Below, piece after piece: positions 1-9,029 of a stretch of DNA of 64,000 nucleotides. This DNA is from Palsa-504 sp963756575. Lineage in GTDB: Bacteria > Actinomycetota > Actinomycetes > Streptosporangiales > Streptosporangiaceae. Each line of letters starts with the position of its first letter. Position 1 is the stretch's first letter. Location of the stretch: NCBI GenBank assembly GCA_963756575.1, contig CAVWOM010000011.1:186001-250000 (forward strand), in the 5' to 3' direction. The notes beneath the pieces are model-generated. The model was not told where the DNA came from, did not search any database, and saw only the letters and a program-made list of their open reading frames with translations. Position numbers and translations under genes: made by a program.

Positions 1-355
1 CCAGCGCGACCTGCTGCGCGAGGGCGCCCCCCATCGAGATGCCGGCCAGCTGAGCGCTCCGCCGCCCGAACGCGTCCAGCACCCCGGTCACGTCCGCCGC
101 CAGGTCCGCACCGGCGTACCCCGGCTTCCCGGCCGGGTAGCCGACCGAACGCCCGGTGTCCCGGTGGTCGTACCGGATCACGAACCGCCTGCCCTGGCCT
201 TGACCGCTGGCCAGCCGGCGGCAGAATTCCTCCTCCCACCAGTCCATCGAGGCCCCCATGCCCCCGATGAGCAGGATCGAGGGGTCAGCCGCGTCGCCGG
301 TCGTGTCCACGCACAGCTCGACTCCGTTGACCTTGATCATCCGCTCGCCGTCCAT
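1..355 (-). CDS. alpha/beta hydrolase (3' end beyond window edge)
   Basis: N-terminal ~118 residues of an alpha/beta-hydrolase-fold enzyme; the rest lies left of position 1. Visible are the early strand ILLIGGMGASMDWW, the YDHRDTGRS turn typical of the epoxide hydrolase/haloperoxidase-like branch, and the nucleophile elbow GISMGG, whose Ser would be catalytic. The ATG at 355 overlaps the stop of the upstream reductase gene by one base (TGATG), so the two were translationally coupled. Substrate cannot be inferred. Confidence 0.85.
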   Translation of the reverse strand, partial: MDGERMIKVNGVELCVDTTGDAADPSILLIGGMGASMDWWEEEFCRRLASGQGQGRRFVIRYDHRDTGRSVGYPAGKPGYAGADLAADVTGVLDAFGRRSAQLAGISMGGALAQQVAL

Positions 356-914
356 CACGAGCTGACCGGCCGGTACCGGACGTTCACGGCCGCCATGGGG
401 TCGCCCTCGCCGGCCTGGCGGAGGCGGACCGGCTTGCCGCCGGGGTTGTCGTACAGCCGGACGCCGTCACCGAGCAGGACCGGCACGATGTGCAGGTCGA
501 TCTCGTCGATCAGTCCCAGCTCGAGAAGCTGACGGCCGATGGTGGGCGAGAGGACCTCGAGGTTCTTGCCGCCGGCCGCCGCCAGCCCGATCCGCACCGC
601 CTCGGCCGGCCCGCAGGTGAGGAACGTGACCCCGTCGCGCGCGCCGCGTCCTCGGGGTGGTGGGTGAGCACGAAGATCGGCCCCTGCCAGGCGCCGCCGT
701 ACGGACGCGTGCCGTCGATGGCCTGATCCCAGCCGTCCCGGCCGCCCAGGACAGCGCCCGTCGTCTTTATGTACTCCTCGGCCAAGCCCGGGCGGACGGA
801 GAACCCGGTCAGCCAGTCCATCGCGTGGTCCGGCCCGGCCACGAACCCGTCGAGGGACATCGCGAAGTGAAAGAGCACCTTCCCGTCCGCGCTCTGCGGC
901 TCAGTATCACCCAT
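355..914 (-). pseudogene. RibD C-terminal/DHFR-like reductase, frameshifted
   Basis: The N-terminal half (VLFHFAMSLDGFVAG, then FVLTHHPEDAAR) and the C-terminal half (DGVTFLTCG, IGLAAAGGKNLEVLSPTIG, IDEIDLHIVPVLLGDGVRL) match the dihydrofolate reductase-like deaminase/reductase family, which uses NAD(P)H. They lie in different frames; the break falls in the GC-repeat run at 634-650 and fits loss of one base or gain of two. Joined, the protein would be ~186 residues, normal for the family. It is divergent from an HxlR regulator 60 bp away, a common pairing. It may be a recent pseudogene or a sequencing error in the GC repeat. Confidence 0.8.
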
Positions 915-974
915 GGGTGGCCACGCTAGGCCAACTGATGGTAGATTGCAACCAGTTTGAGAGTGGGGTGCGAG

Positions 975-1460
975 ATGGCGGAGCCGGCGCGGTCAGGCTG
1001 CCCGATCAACGCCGCGGTCGAGGCGTTCGGCGACAGCTGGAGCCTGCTCGTGCTGCGGGACGTGATGTTCGGGGGCAAACGCTACTTCCGGGAGCTGCTG
1101 GCCGGGTCCGAGGAGGGAATCGCCTCCAACATCCTCGCCGACCGGCTGAAGCGGCTGGTCCGGGCCGGCCTGCTGACCCGCGAGGACGCGGGGCCAGGCC
1201 GGCGGGCCGCCTACAGCCTGACCGAGGCGTCGATCCAGCTGGTGCCCGTCTTCGCCCAGCTGGGGGAGTGGGGCCTGCAGCACCGCCCGACCACCGAACG
1301 CCTCCGGGTGCGCGCCGAGCTGCTCTCCGCCGGCGGCCCGGAACTGTGGCACGAGTTCATGGCCGAGCTGCGGACCGTCCATCTCGGCCAGCCGGCCACC
1401 GAACGAGACGGCCCCACCGTCAGGGACCGCCTGGCCGCGTCCTACGCCGCCGCCCTCTGA
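975..1460 (+). CDS. HxlR-family transcriptional regulator
   Basis: About 161 residues with the HxlR winged helix: CPINAAVEAFGDSWSLLVLRDV opens with the conserved Cys (thiol or electrophile sensing in some members), followed by the FRELL, IASNILADRLKRLVRAGLL recognition helix and the wing RRAAYSLTEAS. ATG at 975 is chosen over GTG 966 and TTG 957 because the domain starts immediately after it. It is divergent from the reductase gene and probably controls both through the ~60-bp spacer. Effector unknown. Confidence 0.88.
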   Translation: MAEPARSGCPINAAVEAFGDSWSLLVLRDVMFGGKRYFRELLAGSEEGIASNILADRLKRLVRAGLLTREDAGPGRRAAYSLTEASIQLVPVFAQLGEWGLQHRPTTERLRVRAELLSAGGPELWHEFMAELRTVHLGQPATERDGPTVRDRLAASYAAAL

Positions 1461-1588
1461 CGAATTGTCAGACCCTTCGGGCATGCTGACGGTGTGGAAC
1501 CCATCTTCGTGGCGACCCTGACTGGAACCGGCCAGACGGGTTCGTGCGTCTGATCCTGGCGGGACCGGATCGGCGGAAAGGCACGGGG

Positions 1589-2074
1589 ATGAACGCGAAG
1601 GTGCGCATGTACGTGGTGTCGGCGGCGGTTATCGCGGCCCTGGCCGGCTGCGGCTCGCAGCCCCAGGCCGGCGCGGCCCACCCCACGCCGACACACCCGG
1701 CCTGCCCGGAGGGAAGCGCGTACCCGCCGGGCACGGAGGGCGCGGTCGACTACACCGACAGCATCTGGCACGACTCCGTCAGCTACGAATACCTGCCCGC
1801 CGTCCAGGTCACGGCATCGCAGATCGGTTCGGTGCTCACCCGGATCCAGTGCTCGATGTCGACCTACCCGGATACGCACGCGCCCCCGTCTCACTTCGCG
1901 AACGACACCGCCACGGCGCTGTCCGCCGGAACATCAGTGCACGCGGTCACGGGGTTCTCGCCGCGGTGCCGCCTCGCCGCGTATCTGGACGGAAAGCCCC
2001 GCACCTACGCCGCGATGAATAGCACCAAACACGGCCCCGTACCCCGAGCCTGCGCCGAGGTAGCCGCTCAGTGA
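1589..2074 (+). CDS. putative secreted lipoprotein
   Basis: 161 residues. The N-terminus has a short basic segment, the hydrophobic stretch VVSAAVIAALAG and the lipobox LAGC, so signal peptidase II would cleave before the Cys and the protein would be anchored outside the membrane. The mature part is rich in Pro, Thr and His and has three later cysteines (IQCS, PRCR, RACA). I recognise no catalytic domain. ATG 1589 is used because it places the signal peptide correctly and follows GGAAAGG. Confidence 0.7.
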   Translation: MNAKVRMYVVSAAVIAALAGCGSQPQAGAAHPTPTHPACPEGSAYPPGTEGAVDYTDSIWHDSVSYEYLPAVQVTASQIGSVLTRIQCSMSTYPDTHAPPSHFANDTATALSAGTSVHAVTGFSPRCRLAAYLDGKPRTYAAMNSTKHGPVPRACAEVAAQ

Positions 2075-2100
2075 TCGTTACGCCGGCTTATGCTGGCTGA

Positions 2101-2358
2101 GTGAGGCACCCGCGGTCGGCCACCCAGACGGCTATCGACGTGGCCATGTGGCCGCTGATCGTTATCCTCGCCCCGGTGATTCTTGTGGCCGGGGAGCCGG
2201 CCAACCGGTACGTGATGCGAGTGCGCCGGAACTCTGCGCTGGTCACGCCCTCACGGGTGCCTGTGCACGTCTTCCTGCTCGTCAGCGCGATGCGCAATCC
2301 GCTGTGGATCGCACTCACGGCGCCGGGGCGCTGGGTAATCGACCGGCTGCCGGGCTAG
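2101..2358 (+). CDS. small hypothetical membrane protein
   Basis: 85 residues from GTG 2101, with two hydrophobic segments (MWPLIVILAPVILVAG and VFLLVSAMRNPLWIAL) separated by a basic loop. No family is recognised and the ribosome binding site is poor. Codon usage is compatible with coding, so it is kept as a tentative small gene. Confidence 0.4.
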   Translation: MRHPRSATQTAIDVAMWPLIVILAPVILVAGEPANRYVMRVRRNSALVTPSRVPVHVFLLVSAMRNPLWIALTAPGRWVIDRLPG

Positions 2359-2396
2359 CGGCGGCGCCCCCTGCGGCCCGGATCAGCCCCGCAGCG

Positions 2397-2490
2397 TCAG
2401 CCCAGCTGGCCCAGCAGCGTGGCCATGTCCGAGCAGATCCATTCCTCGGCGATGAGGCCGTCTGCGATGCGGTAGAACTCCCGCTTTATC
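2397..2490 (-). pseudogene. C-terminal relic of a SnoaL-like/ester cyclase protein
   Basis: Translating the minus strand gives EFYRIADGLIAEEWICSDM followed by ATLLGQLG and a stop. This matches the usual C-terminus of SnoaL-like polyketide cyclase/ester cyclase proteins (NTF2 fold, conserved EEW after a variable turn). An in-frame stop lies about 31 codons upstream, so only the tail survives. It abuts the decayed DUF222 gene, marking a region of past deletion. Confidence 0.6.
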
Positions 2491-2525
2491 CGAGAATGTC
2501 AGTTCCCGATGCTAATGTCAAATAC

Positions 2526-3557
2526 ATGTTCGATAGTAAGGCGCCTGACCAGGCCGCTGGCCACGCGGTCCTGGAGCTACCCCCAGCTACACCGGTGCCG
2601 CTGGAGCGGCTGGAGGCGCAGCTCTGTCAGGTGGCCGGCCACCTCGCCGCGGCCACCTGCCAGTTCCTGGTGCTGCTGGCCGAGTTCGACGCCCGCCGCG
2701 GCTGGGCGACATGCGAGGTCAACAGCTGCGCGGCGTGGCTGTCGTGGAAGTGCCAGATGTCCTGCCCGGAGCGGTACTGCTGAAGGCTCTGCGCGCGGCG
2801 GCGGCTGACCCGGATCAGCCGCCGGCCGACGTCTCGGCGGAAACGCCACCGCCCCCAGACGGCCGGATGGTGGTGACCTCCTCGGACCTCAGCCGGCACC
2901 GATGCTATCGCCGCCCATCCCGCATCCGCCCATCCCGCCTCGCCGGCCGGCGTCTCCGCGGAGACGCCCGGTGACCCGGCGGACCCAGCCCGCTGCCACA
3001 TCGAGGACGGCGAGGCCATCAGCGTCACCACCGCGCAGATGGTCACCTGCACCGCCGCGCTGTCGTGGATGCTCCACGGCCGCGATGGCAAAATCCTGGA
3101 CCTGGGCCGTAAGCGCCGCCGGCCGAGCGCGGCGCGGCGCAAGGCGGCCCGCGAACGCGACCGCGGCCGGTGCCGGTTCCCCGGCTGCGAGTCCCGCCGC
3201 ATCGACCTGCACCACATCCAGTACTGGTCCAGCGGCGGCCGCACCAGCCTGGACAACCTCATCTGCTTGTGCAAACGGCACCACATGGCCGTCCACGACC
3301 GCGGCTACCTCATCGCCGCAGGCCAAGGCGCCGCCTTCACCTTCTACGACCCCCAGGGCGCCGCGATCCCGCCGAGCCCGCCCCTGCCGGAACCGGCCGG
3401 CGACATCGCCGACATTCACGACGCGGACATCACCCCGGAGACGATCATCCCGCCGTGGTTCGGTGAGCGGCTGGACCTGGACCACGCCATCTACATCTGC
3501 CTGGCCAATGACAAGAACCGCAAAGCCAGCCACGAGCCCGGCACCCGCGCCGCCTGA
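2526..3557 (+). pseudogene. DUF222/HNH (13E12 repeat family) protein, decayed
   Basis: The ATG at 2526 opens a typical DUF222 start (leucine-rich helix with RLEAQLCQVAGHL, then CEVNSCAAWLSWKCQMS), which stops at 2783. A central piece continues in another frame (KALRAAAADPDQPPADVSAE). From about 2990 the original frame resumes and encodes an intact C-terminal HNH nuclease domain: CRFPGC, IDLHHIQYWSSGG, DNLICLCKRHH. Most of the middle of DUF222 is missing. These proteins are scattered multicopy elements in actinobacteria. The HNH part from 3039 to 3557 could be translated alone but has no clear start. Confidence 0.8.
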
Positions 3558-3562
3558 CCCGG

Positions 3563-4153
3563 CTAGGTCCCGCCAGCTCGTGGCTCGAGCAGGTCGGTGA
3601 TCGCCTCGCGGAGCAGGTCACCGTAGACCTCGGGGCTGATATCCGCGAGGTCGTTGAGGGACAGCAGGACGCTCAGGAGCGCCCCGAGGGCGCAGCCCAG
3701 CCGTATCCGGTCCCGGGCGGGGATCGCCGGGTCGCCCAGGACCTGCCGGAACTGCTGTTCTAGCTCCTCGTGGTCGCCCTCGTGTCCCTTGATGTGCAAG
3801 CCCGCGAGCGCCGTCTGATTGCGCTGGTGCAGGACGAACAGCTGCCGGTTCGCCAGCACCGTGTCCACCAGCCCCCGCAGCACGGCGGCCCATCCCGCCG
3901 GCCCCGACTGCGTAGCCAGCTGCTCGAGGCCGGGCCGGGCCAGTTCGTGCAGGCGCAGGTGCAGCGCCACCAGGATGTCCTCCTTGGCGGCGAAGTGGTA
4001 GTAGATCGCGGCCTGGGTGAAGCCGAGCGGCTCGGCGATCTGGCGCAGCGAGGTCTTGTCGTAACCCTGCTCGATGAACAGGTCCAGCGCGACGTCGAGG
4101 ATCCGCTCGCGCGTATCACCCGGGTCGAGCGCGGCAGCGGAACGTCGGGGCAT
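3563..4153 (-). CDS. TetR-family repressor of the adjacent ABC exporter
   Basis: 196 residues. The N-terminal HTH is clear (RERILDVALDLFIEQGYDK, then SLRQIAEPLGFTQAAIYYHF), followed by a helical ligand-binding C-terminus. ATG 4153 is chosen because MPRRSAAALDPGDTRERI is the normal TetR lead-in; the frame stays open far upstream only because it is antisense to the exporter. Divergent from the ABC genes with two matching operator-like repeats in between, so it probably represses itself and the exporter until a drug-like ligand binds. Confidence 0.9.
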   Translation of the reverse strand: MPRRSAAALDPGDTRERILDVALDLFIEQGYDKTSLRQIAEPLGFTQAAIYYHFAAKEDILVALHLRLHELARPGLEQLATQSGPAGWAAVLRGLVDTVLANRQLFVLHQRNQTALAGLHIKGHEGDHEELEQQFRQVLGDPAIPARDRIRLGCALGALLSVLLSLNDLADISPEVYGDLLREAITDLLEPRAGGT

Positions 4154-4162
4154 GGCCGTTAT

Positions 4163-4185
4163 CTTACTTGACAACCAGTAAGTAG
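4163..4185. promoter_or_regulatory. probable TetR operator 1
   Basis: Imperfect dyad with TTACTTG and AGTAAG arms. Its reverse complement recurs with few mismatches at 4212-4234. Location ten bases upstream of the repressor start suggests autoregulation. Confidence 0.6.
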
Positions 4186-4211
4186 TCATGGCTACCATGC
4201 CAGAACACACG

Positions 4212-4234
4212 TTACTTACTAGTTGACAAGTAAG
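4212..4234. promoter_or_regulatory. probable TetR operator 2
   Basis: TACTTACTAGTTGACAAGTA is an inverted, near-identical copy of the 4163-4185 element and ends just before the exporter start codons. Two inverted copies between divergent genes is the classic arrangement for a local TetR repressor. Confidence 0.6.
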
Positions 4235-4255
4235 CAGGTGCCAGTGAGCTCTCTC

Positions 4256-5233
4256 ATGATCGAAGCCGAAGGCCTGACCAAGCGCTACGGTCCCACCGTC
4301 GCGCTGGCCGGCGTCGGCCTGCAGGTCCCGGCCGGGTCCATCCTCGGCGTCCTCGGGCCGAACGGGGCGGGCAAAACCACCGCCCTCCGTATCCTGACCA
4401 CGCTGTCGTTGCCCGACCAAGGCTGGGCTCGAGTGGCCGGTCACGACGTAGTGAAAGAAGCCGCCGCCGTCCAGCGCAACATCGGCGTGACCGCCCAGGA
4501 CGCCACCGTCGACGAGGTCCTGACCGGCCGCCAGAACCTGGTCATGATCGGGCGCCTGAGCGGCCTGCGCCGCAGCCAGGCCAGGGCCCGCGCGGTCGAG
4601 CTCCTCGGCCAGTTCGACCTCACCGACGCCGCCGACCGGATCCTCAAGGAGTACTCGGGCGGCATGCGCCGGCGCCTCGACCTCGCCGCCGGCCTGGTCA
4701 CCCGGCCGCCGGTCCTCTTCCTGGACGAGCCGACCACCGGGCTCGACCCCGCCAGCAGGCTCCGGATGTGGAACGTGATCCGCGACCTCGTCGCGGGCGG
4801 CGTGACCCTGCTGCTCACCACCCAGTACCTCGACGAGGCGGACGAGCTGGCCGACCGGATCGTGGTCATCGACCACGGCCACGTCATCGCCGAAGGGGCG
4901 CCCGCCGAGCTCAAGACGCAGACCGGGGGAGCCCGGCTCGAGGTCACCCTCACCGAAGCCGACCACGCTGCCGCCAGAGCCCTGGAGCCGTTCGCGTCCG
5001 GCCCCGTCCACGTGAGCCAGGACGGCAGGCGGCTGCGGGCGCCGGTCCGCGGCGGCGGCGGCCTGGCCAGCACGGTCGTGCGCGCCCTCGACGCCGCCGG
5101 GATCACCGTCGACGACGTGGAAGTCCATCAGCCCTCGCTCGACGACGTGTTCTTCGCGCTCACCGGCCGCCCCGCCGAGGCGGAGCAAACCGCCGGACGC
5201 GACCAAGAAGACCTGGAGGTGGCCCGGTCATGA
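4256..5233 (+). CDS. DrrA-type ABC transporter ATPase
   Basis: About 325 residues. Walker A GPNGAGKTT, Q-loop VTAQDATVDEVLTG, signature YSGGMRRRLDLA, Walker B VLFLDEPTTGLDP and the switch His region TTQYLDEADEL are all intact. The C-terminal ~90 residues with PSLDDVFFALTG form the DrrA-type regulatory tail. It powers efflux by the permease that follows, with an ATGA overlap at 5230. ATG 4256 starts MIEAEGLTKRYG; GTG 4244 in the same frame is an alternative. Confidence 0.92.
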   Translation: MIEAEGLTKRYGPTVALAGVGLQVPAGSILGVLGPNGAGKTTALRILTTLSLPDQGWARVAGHDVVKEAAAVQRNIGVTAQDATVDEVLTGRQNLVMIGRLSGLRRSQARARAVELLGQFDLTDAADRILKEYSGGMRRRLDLAAGLVTRPPVLFLDEPTTGLDPASRLRMWNVIRDLVAGGVTLLLTTQYLDEADELADRIVVIDHGHVIAEGAPAELKTQTGGARLEVTLTEADHAAARALEPFASGPVHVSQDGRRLRAPVRGGGGLASTVVRALDAAGITVDDVEVHQPSLDDVFFALTGRPAEAEQTAGRDQEDLEVARS

Positions 5234-6021
5234 CGGGGTTCTCTGATGCCATGGTGCTCACCGGCCGCAACCTCGTGCACATCGCGCGCGAGCCGCTGCA
5301 GCTCTCCGACGTCACCATCCAGCCGGTGCTGTTCACGCTGCTGTTCGTCTACGTGTTCGGCTCCGGGGTGGTCCTGCCCGGCGGCGGCAGCTACACCGAC
5401 TTCGCCATCGCCGGCCTGCTCGCGCTGAACCTCACCACCTCGGCGATGGGCACCGCGGTCGGCCTGAGCAACGACCTCAACAGCGGGGTCATCGACCGCT
5501 TCCGCACCCTGCCCATGCGGCGAGCCGCCGTCCTGGTCGGCCGGTCCCTGGCCGACCTGTCCACGGCCGCCCTGTGCACGCTCATCGTCGCCCTCACCGG
5601 CCTGGTCATCGGCTGGCGTCCGCACGCCAGCATCGGCGACGTCATCGGCGGCTTCGCCCTCTTCCTGCTCTTCAGCTACGCCCTGTCCTGGGGCTGCGGC
5701 TGCCTCGGCATCGTGAGCAAGGGCCCCGAGTCGGCCCAGGGCGTCGGCCTCGTCATCCTGTTCCCGCTGGCCATCGTGTCCAACGGCCTGGTCCCCACCC
5801 AGCGCATGCCGGCCGTGCTGCGGTTCATCGCCGACTGGAACCCGGTCAGCGCGGTCACCGCCGCCGCCCGCCACCTGTTCGGCAACCCCAACCCCTCCGC
5901 GACCATCCACGCCTGGCCCATGCAGCACCCGGTGGAAGCTTCACTGCTGTGGTCCGTCGCGCTCCTGCTGATCTTCGCCCCGCTCGCCACCCTCCTCTAC
6001 CGCCGCCGCACCACCGGCTAA
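5230..6021 (+). CDS. DrrB-type ABC-2 permease
   Basis: 263 residues with about six membrane segments and the ABC-2 layout: cytoplasmic start FSDAMVLTGRNLVHI, TM1 VLFTLLFVYVFGSG, then GLSNDLNSGVIDRFRTLPM, a motif highly typical of DrrB-like permeases. Its start overlaps the ATPase stop. Substrate is unknown; the family exports hydrophobic drugs or lipids. Its 3' end overlaps the convergent helicase stop by four bases. Confidence 0.92.
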   Translation: MTGFSDAMVLTGRNLVHIAREPLQLSDVTIQPVLFTLLFVYVFGSGVVLPGGGSYTDFAIAGLLALNLTTSAMGTAVGLSNDLNSGVIDRFRTLPMRRAAVLVGRSLADLSTAALCTLIVALTGLVIGWRPHASIGDVIGGFALFLLFSYALSWGCGCLGIVSKGPESAQGVGLVILFPLAIVSNGLVPTQRMPAVLRFIADWNPVSAVTAAARHLFGNPNPSATIHAWPMQHPVEASLLWSVALLLIFAPLATLLYRRRTTG

Positions 6022-9000
6022 GCGTCTGCGGCGAGCAGCGCGTCGATGAGGGCCACCCGGGCGGTCAGCCCGCGCCGCTGGCTGACCGCCCGCTGGAGGT
6101 CAAGCGGGGGCACCCGCAGCGGCCAGCCTTCCCACGTCACGGTCTCGAGCCGGGCGCGGCCGAGCCTGGCCCCCAGGAACGCGCGGCCCCAGTAGTCGCC
6201 GAGGAAGCCGCTGCTGTCGTAGGCGACCGGCTCGATGAGGGCGTCGGCGAAGATCGCGCCCAGGCTGACGGCGCCGTCGCCGGAACACACCAGGTCGATG
6301 TCGCCGGGCTCGACGCCGGCGCCGCGCACGGCCAGGGCCGTGCTGCCGGCCAGCCACCAGCTTGACTCCCGTCCGCTGGTGCGCCGGCACAGCTCACGCA
6401 GGGTCTCGCGCCACGGGACGGGCTCCAGCCGGGCGGCCTGCCGCAGCATCAGCTCGGCGCAGCCGGCGAAGTTCTGCCAGCAGCGGTTCAGTCCCGGGGT
6501 GTCCGCGGGGTAGCCGCGCCGCCATTCGCCGCCGTCCCGCTGGTAGTCCATCAGGACCTGCTCGGCCGGCGCCGCCAGCTCGGGTCCTACCCCGCCGACG
6601 GCAAACCAGGTCGTCCCAGCCTCGGTCCACCGCCGTGTCGTGATAGCCGTCATGGCCCCCAGCGTCTCACCGGCCACCGACAATAACCGGGCCGCCATCC
6701 CCGCGATCTCCGCGGGCGGCGGCCCAACGTGCAGCACGCCCAGCCGCTGGGTGCTGCGAGTCATCGCCACGTAGAGATCGTTGCGGCCGCGCGGCGACCC
6801 GGCCAGGATCGCGGCCGGATCAACGATGAGCACCGAGTCGAACTCCAGCCCCTTGGCCTGCCCGGCCCCGAGCAGCACGATCTCGCTGGTCAGATCGGGA
6901 CGGTCACCGAACGAGACGCCCGGCACCGCGCCAAAGACAAGGTCCCCGAGTTCCCGCACCCGGGCGTCGGGCACGATAACCGCGAGCCGCCCGCCCCTCG
7001 CGGCCTCCTGCACAATGACCTCGGCGAGCGCGTCAGGGCTCCTCAAAGCCATCTGCCACGGCTGCACGCCGGTCTCGCGCACGGACTGCGGCGGCTGCTG
7101 CCCCGGATCGATCGCCGCCAGCAGGCCGGCGGTGGCCGCCATGATCTCGGCCGGGGTCCGGTAGTTCACGGTCAGCCGCGCCAGCCGCCACCGGTCGCCC
7201 GCCAGCGGCTCGAGCACCCGTTCCCAGGACGTGGTCCCAGCCGGTCCGCCAGTCTGCGCGACATCCCCGACGATCGTCATCGACTTGACCGGGCAGCGCC
7301 GCGCCAGCAGCCGCCAGGCCATCGGCGAGAGTTCCTGGGCCTCGTCCACGATCACGTGCCCGAACGTCCAGGTGCGGTCGGCGGCGGCCCGCCCGGCCAT
7401 GGTCTGGCGGTCCGGGGCCTCATGCCGTGCGGCCAGTTCCCCGGCGTCCAGCAGGTCGCCGACGCTGAGGGTCTCCTCGCCCGCAGGGCCGGAGCCGGCC
7501 GCGATGTCGAGCACGCCCTGGGCGTACGCGACCCGCTGCGCCTGCTCGCGGGCCGACCGCGCCCGGGCCGCCCGTTCGTCCTGTCCGAGCAGCTCGGCCG
7601 CCTCGTCGAGCAACGGCACGTCGGCGGCGGTCCACCCGCCCGGCTCCCGCCGCAAGGCGGCCCGCTCGGCCGCCGTCAGGTCAGGCGCCGCAGCAAGAAG
7701 CCGCGCCGGGTCAGCGAACAACTCCGCGACCAGCCGCTGCGGCGTGAGCAGCGGCCACAGCTCGTCCAGCCGGGCCCGCACGCCGGCATCCGCCCGCAGC
7801 TCGCGCCGCATCTCAGCCAGGTCCGGCTCCTCATCGCCGGTGAAGCCGGCCATCTCCGGCAACCCCGCCAGGTCAGCCTCGATCGCCGCGCGGGCCCCGG
7901 CCAGCACGTCGGCCACGTCGGCCTCGATCCGCTCGGCCAGCTCACGCGCGTTCTCGGCGTACCGCTCGGCCAGCGCGGCGATGATCTGCCGCTGGAACAA
8001 CGGCCGGGCCTGGTTGTGCGGCAGCCGGGTCGCCCGCGCCCGCCCAGCGGCCTCCGCCACGAGCCGGCGGTCAAGCCGGAGTTTCTCCCCGTCAAACTCG
8101 AACTCAACCTCGGCCCCGGCGGCGGCAAAGGCCTCGGCGGCCTGCCGGTCCCGGACGGCCGCCGCGATCACGCCGGCCATCATCGCCCGCCCCTTGACCT
8201 CCTCGGCCAGCCGCCCCTCGGCGCGATCCGCCGCGACCCCCGGGAACAGCTCCCCGACCGTGCGCAGCAGCACGTTGGTCTCCCCGAGCCCGGGCAGCAC
8301 CTGGCTGATGTACCCGAGGAAGGTCGGATTGGGCCCCACCACCAGCACGCCGCGCTCGGCCAGGCGCCGGTGCGTGTACAGCAGGTACGCCGCGCGGTGC
8401 AGCGCGACGGCGGTCTTCCCGGTGCCGGGACCGCCCTGGACCACCAGGACGCCGGCGTGCGCCGACCGGATGATCGCGTCCTGCTCGGCCTGCAGCGTCC
8501 CGACGATGTCGCGCATCCGCCCCGTCCGCGTCGCCTCCAGCGCCGCCAGCAGTACCCCCTCCCCGGCCAGCCCGGAGGCACCAGCCAGCGAACCGCGGTC
8601 CAGCACCTCGTCGTCCACCCCGGTCACCCGGCGGCCGCGCATGGTGATGTGCCGGCGGCGCCTGACCCCGTGCGGCGCGACCGCGGTGGCCACGTAGAAG
8701 GCACGCGCCGCCGGGGCCCGCCAGTCGATCAGCAGCGGCTCGCCCTCGCCGGACTCCTCCCGCAGCCCGATCCGCCCGATGTGCCGGCTTTCCCCGGTCT
8801 CCAGGTCCAGACGCCCGAAGCACAGCCCGTCCTCCGCCGCGTCGAGCCGCGCCAGCTGCTCGTCGTGCCGGAATACCGCGGCATCCCGGTCGAGCCGGGC
8901 CTGCGCCGTGCCGCCGTCCTGCCGCAGCGCCAGCGCGAGCCGCGCCGCCGCCCCGTCCCGCAGCCCGTCGACGCGCTCGTACAGCCTCCCGATGTATTCC

Positions 9001-9029
9001 TGCTCACGGCTGACCTCACTCACCGGCAA
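6018..9029 (-). CDS. helR: HelR-like RNA polymerase-recycling helicase with C-terminal nucleotidyltransferase-like extension
   Basis: 1003 residues. Residues ~1-790 form a UvrD/Rep-like ATPase of the HelD/HelR type: N-terminal helical arm, Walker A GGPGTGKTAVALHRAAYL (~200), motif II VIVDEAQEL (~560), NYRTPAEIM (~623) and motif VI region VAMTRSTQRLGVLHVG (~755). HelR proteins displace rifamycins from RNA polymerase and recycle stalled enzyme. From about residue 793 (internal ATG at 6653) follows a ~210-residue extension with WWLAGSTALAVRG and GDIDLV, the GS-x(n)-D-x-D signature of nucleotidyltransferase-fold proteins. HelR proteins I know end near 700-760 residues, so this is a fusion or an in-frame join of two old genes. 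No rifamycin-associated promoter element was recognised upstream. Confidence 0.8.
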   Translation of the reverse strand: MPVSEVSREQEYIGRLYERVDGLRDGAAARLALALRQDGGTAQARLDRDAAVFRHDEQLARLDAAEDGLCFGRLDLETGESRHIGRIGLREESGEGEPLLIDWRAPAARAFYVATAVAPHGVRRRRHITMRGRRVTGVDDEVLDRGSLAGASGLAGEGVLLAALEATRTGRMRDIVGTLQAEQDAIIRSAHAGVLVVQGGPGTGKTAVALHRAAYLLYTHRRLAERGVLVVGPNPTFLGYISQVLPGLGETNVLLRTVGELFPGVAADRAEGRLAEEVKGRAMMAGVIAAAVRDRQAAEAFAAAGAEVEFEFDGEKLRLDRRLVAEAAGRARATRLPHNQARPLFQRQIIAALAERYAENARELAERIEADVADVLAGARAAIEADLAGLPEMAGFTGDEEPDLAEMRRELRADAGVRARLDELWPLLTPQRLVAELFADPARLLAAAPDLTAAERAALRREPGGWTAADVPLLDEAAELLGQDERAARARSAREQAQRVAYAQGVLDIAAGSGPAGEETLSVGDLLDAGELAARHEAPDRQTMAGRAAADRTWTFGHVIVDEAQELSPMAWRLLARRCPVKSMTIVGDVAQTGGPAGTTSWERVLEPLAGDRWRLARLTVNYRTPAEIMAATAGLLAAIDPGQQPPQSVRETGVQPWQMALRSPDALAEVIVQEAARGGRLAVIVPDARVRELGDLVFGAVPGVSFGDRPDLTSEIVLLGAGQAKGLEFDSVLIVDPAAILAGSPRGRNDLYVAMTRSTQRLGVLHVGPPPAEIAGMAARLLSVAGETLGAMTAITTRRWTEAGTTWFAVGGVGPELAAPAEQVLMDYQRDGGEWRRGYPADTPGLNRCWQNFAGCAELMLRQAARLEPVPWRETLRELCRRTSGRESSWWLAGSTALAVRGAGVEPGDIDLVCSGDGAVSLGAIFADALIEPVAYDSSGFLGDYWGRAFLGARLGRARLETVTWEGWPLRVPPLDLQRAVSQRRGLTARVALIDALLAADA

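Noticed and set aside
4154..5206. Extension of the TetR reading frame upstream across the exporter ATPase
   Set aside because: Only antisense sequence; TetR homologues begin at the ATG at 4153 and the operators lie just upstream of it.
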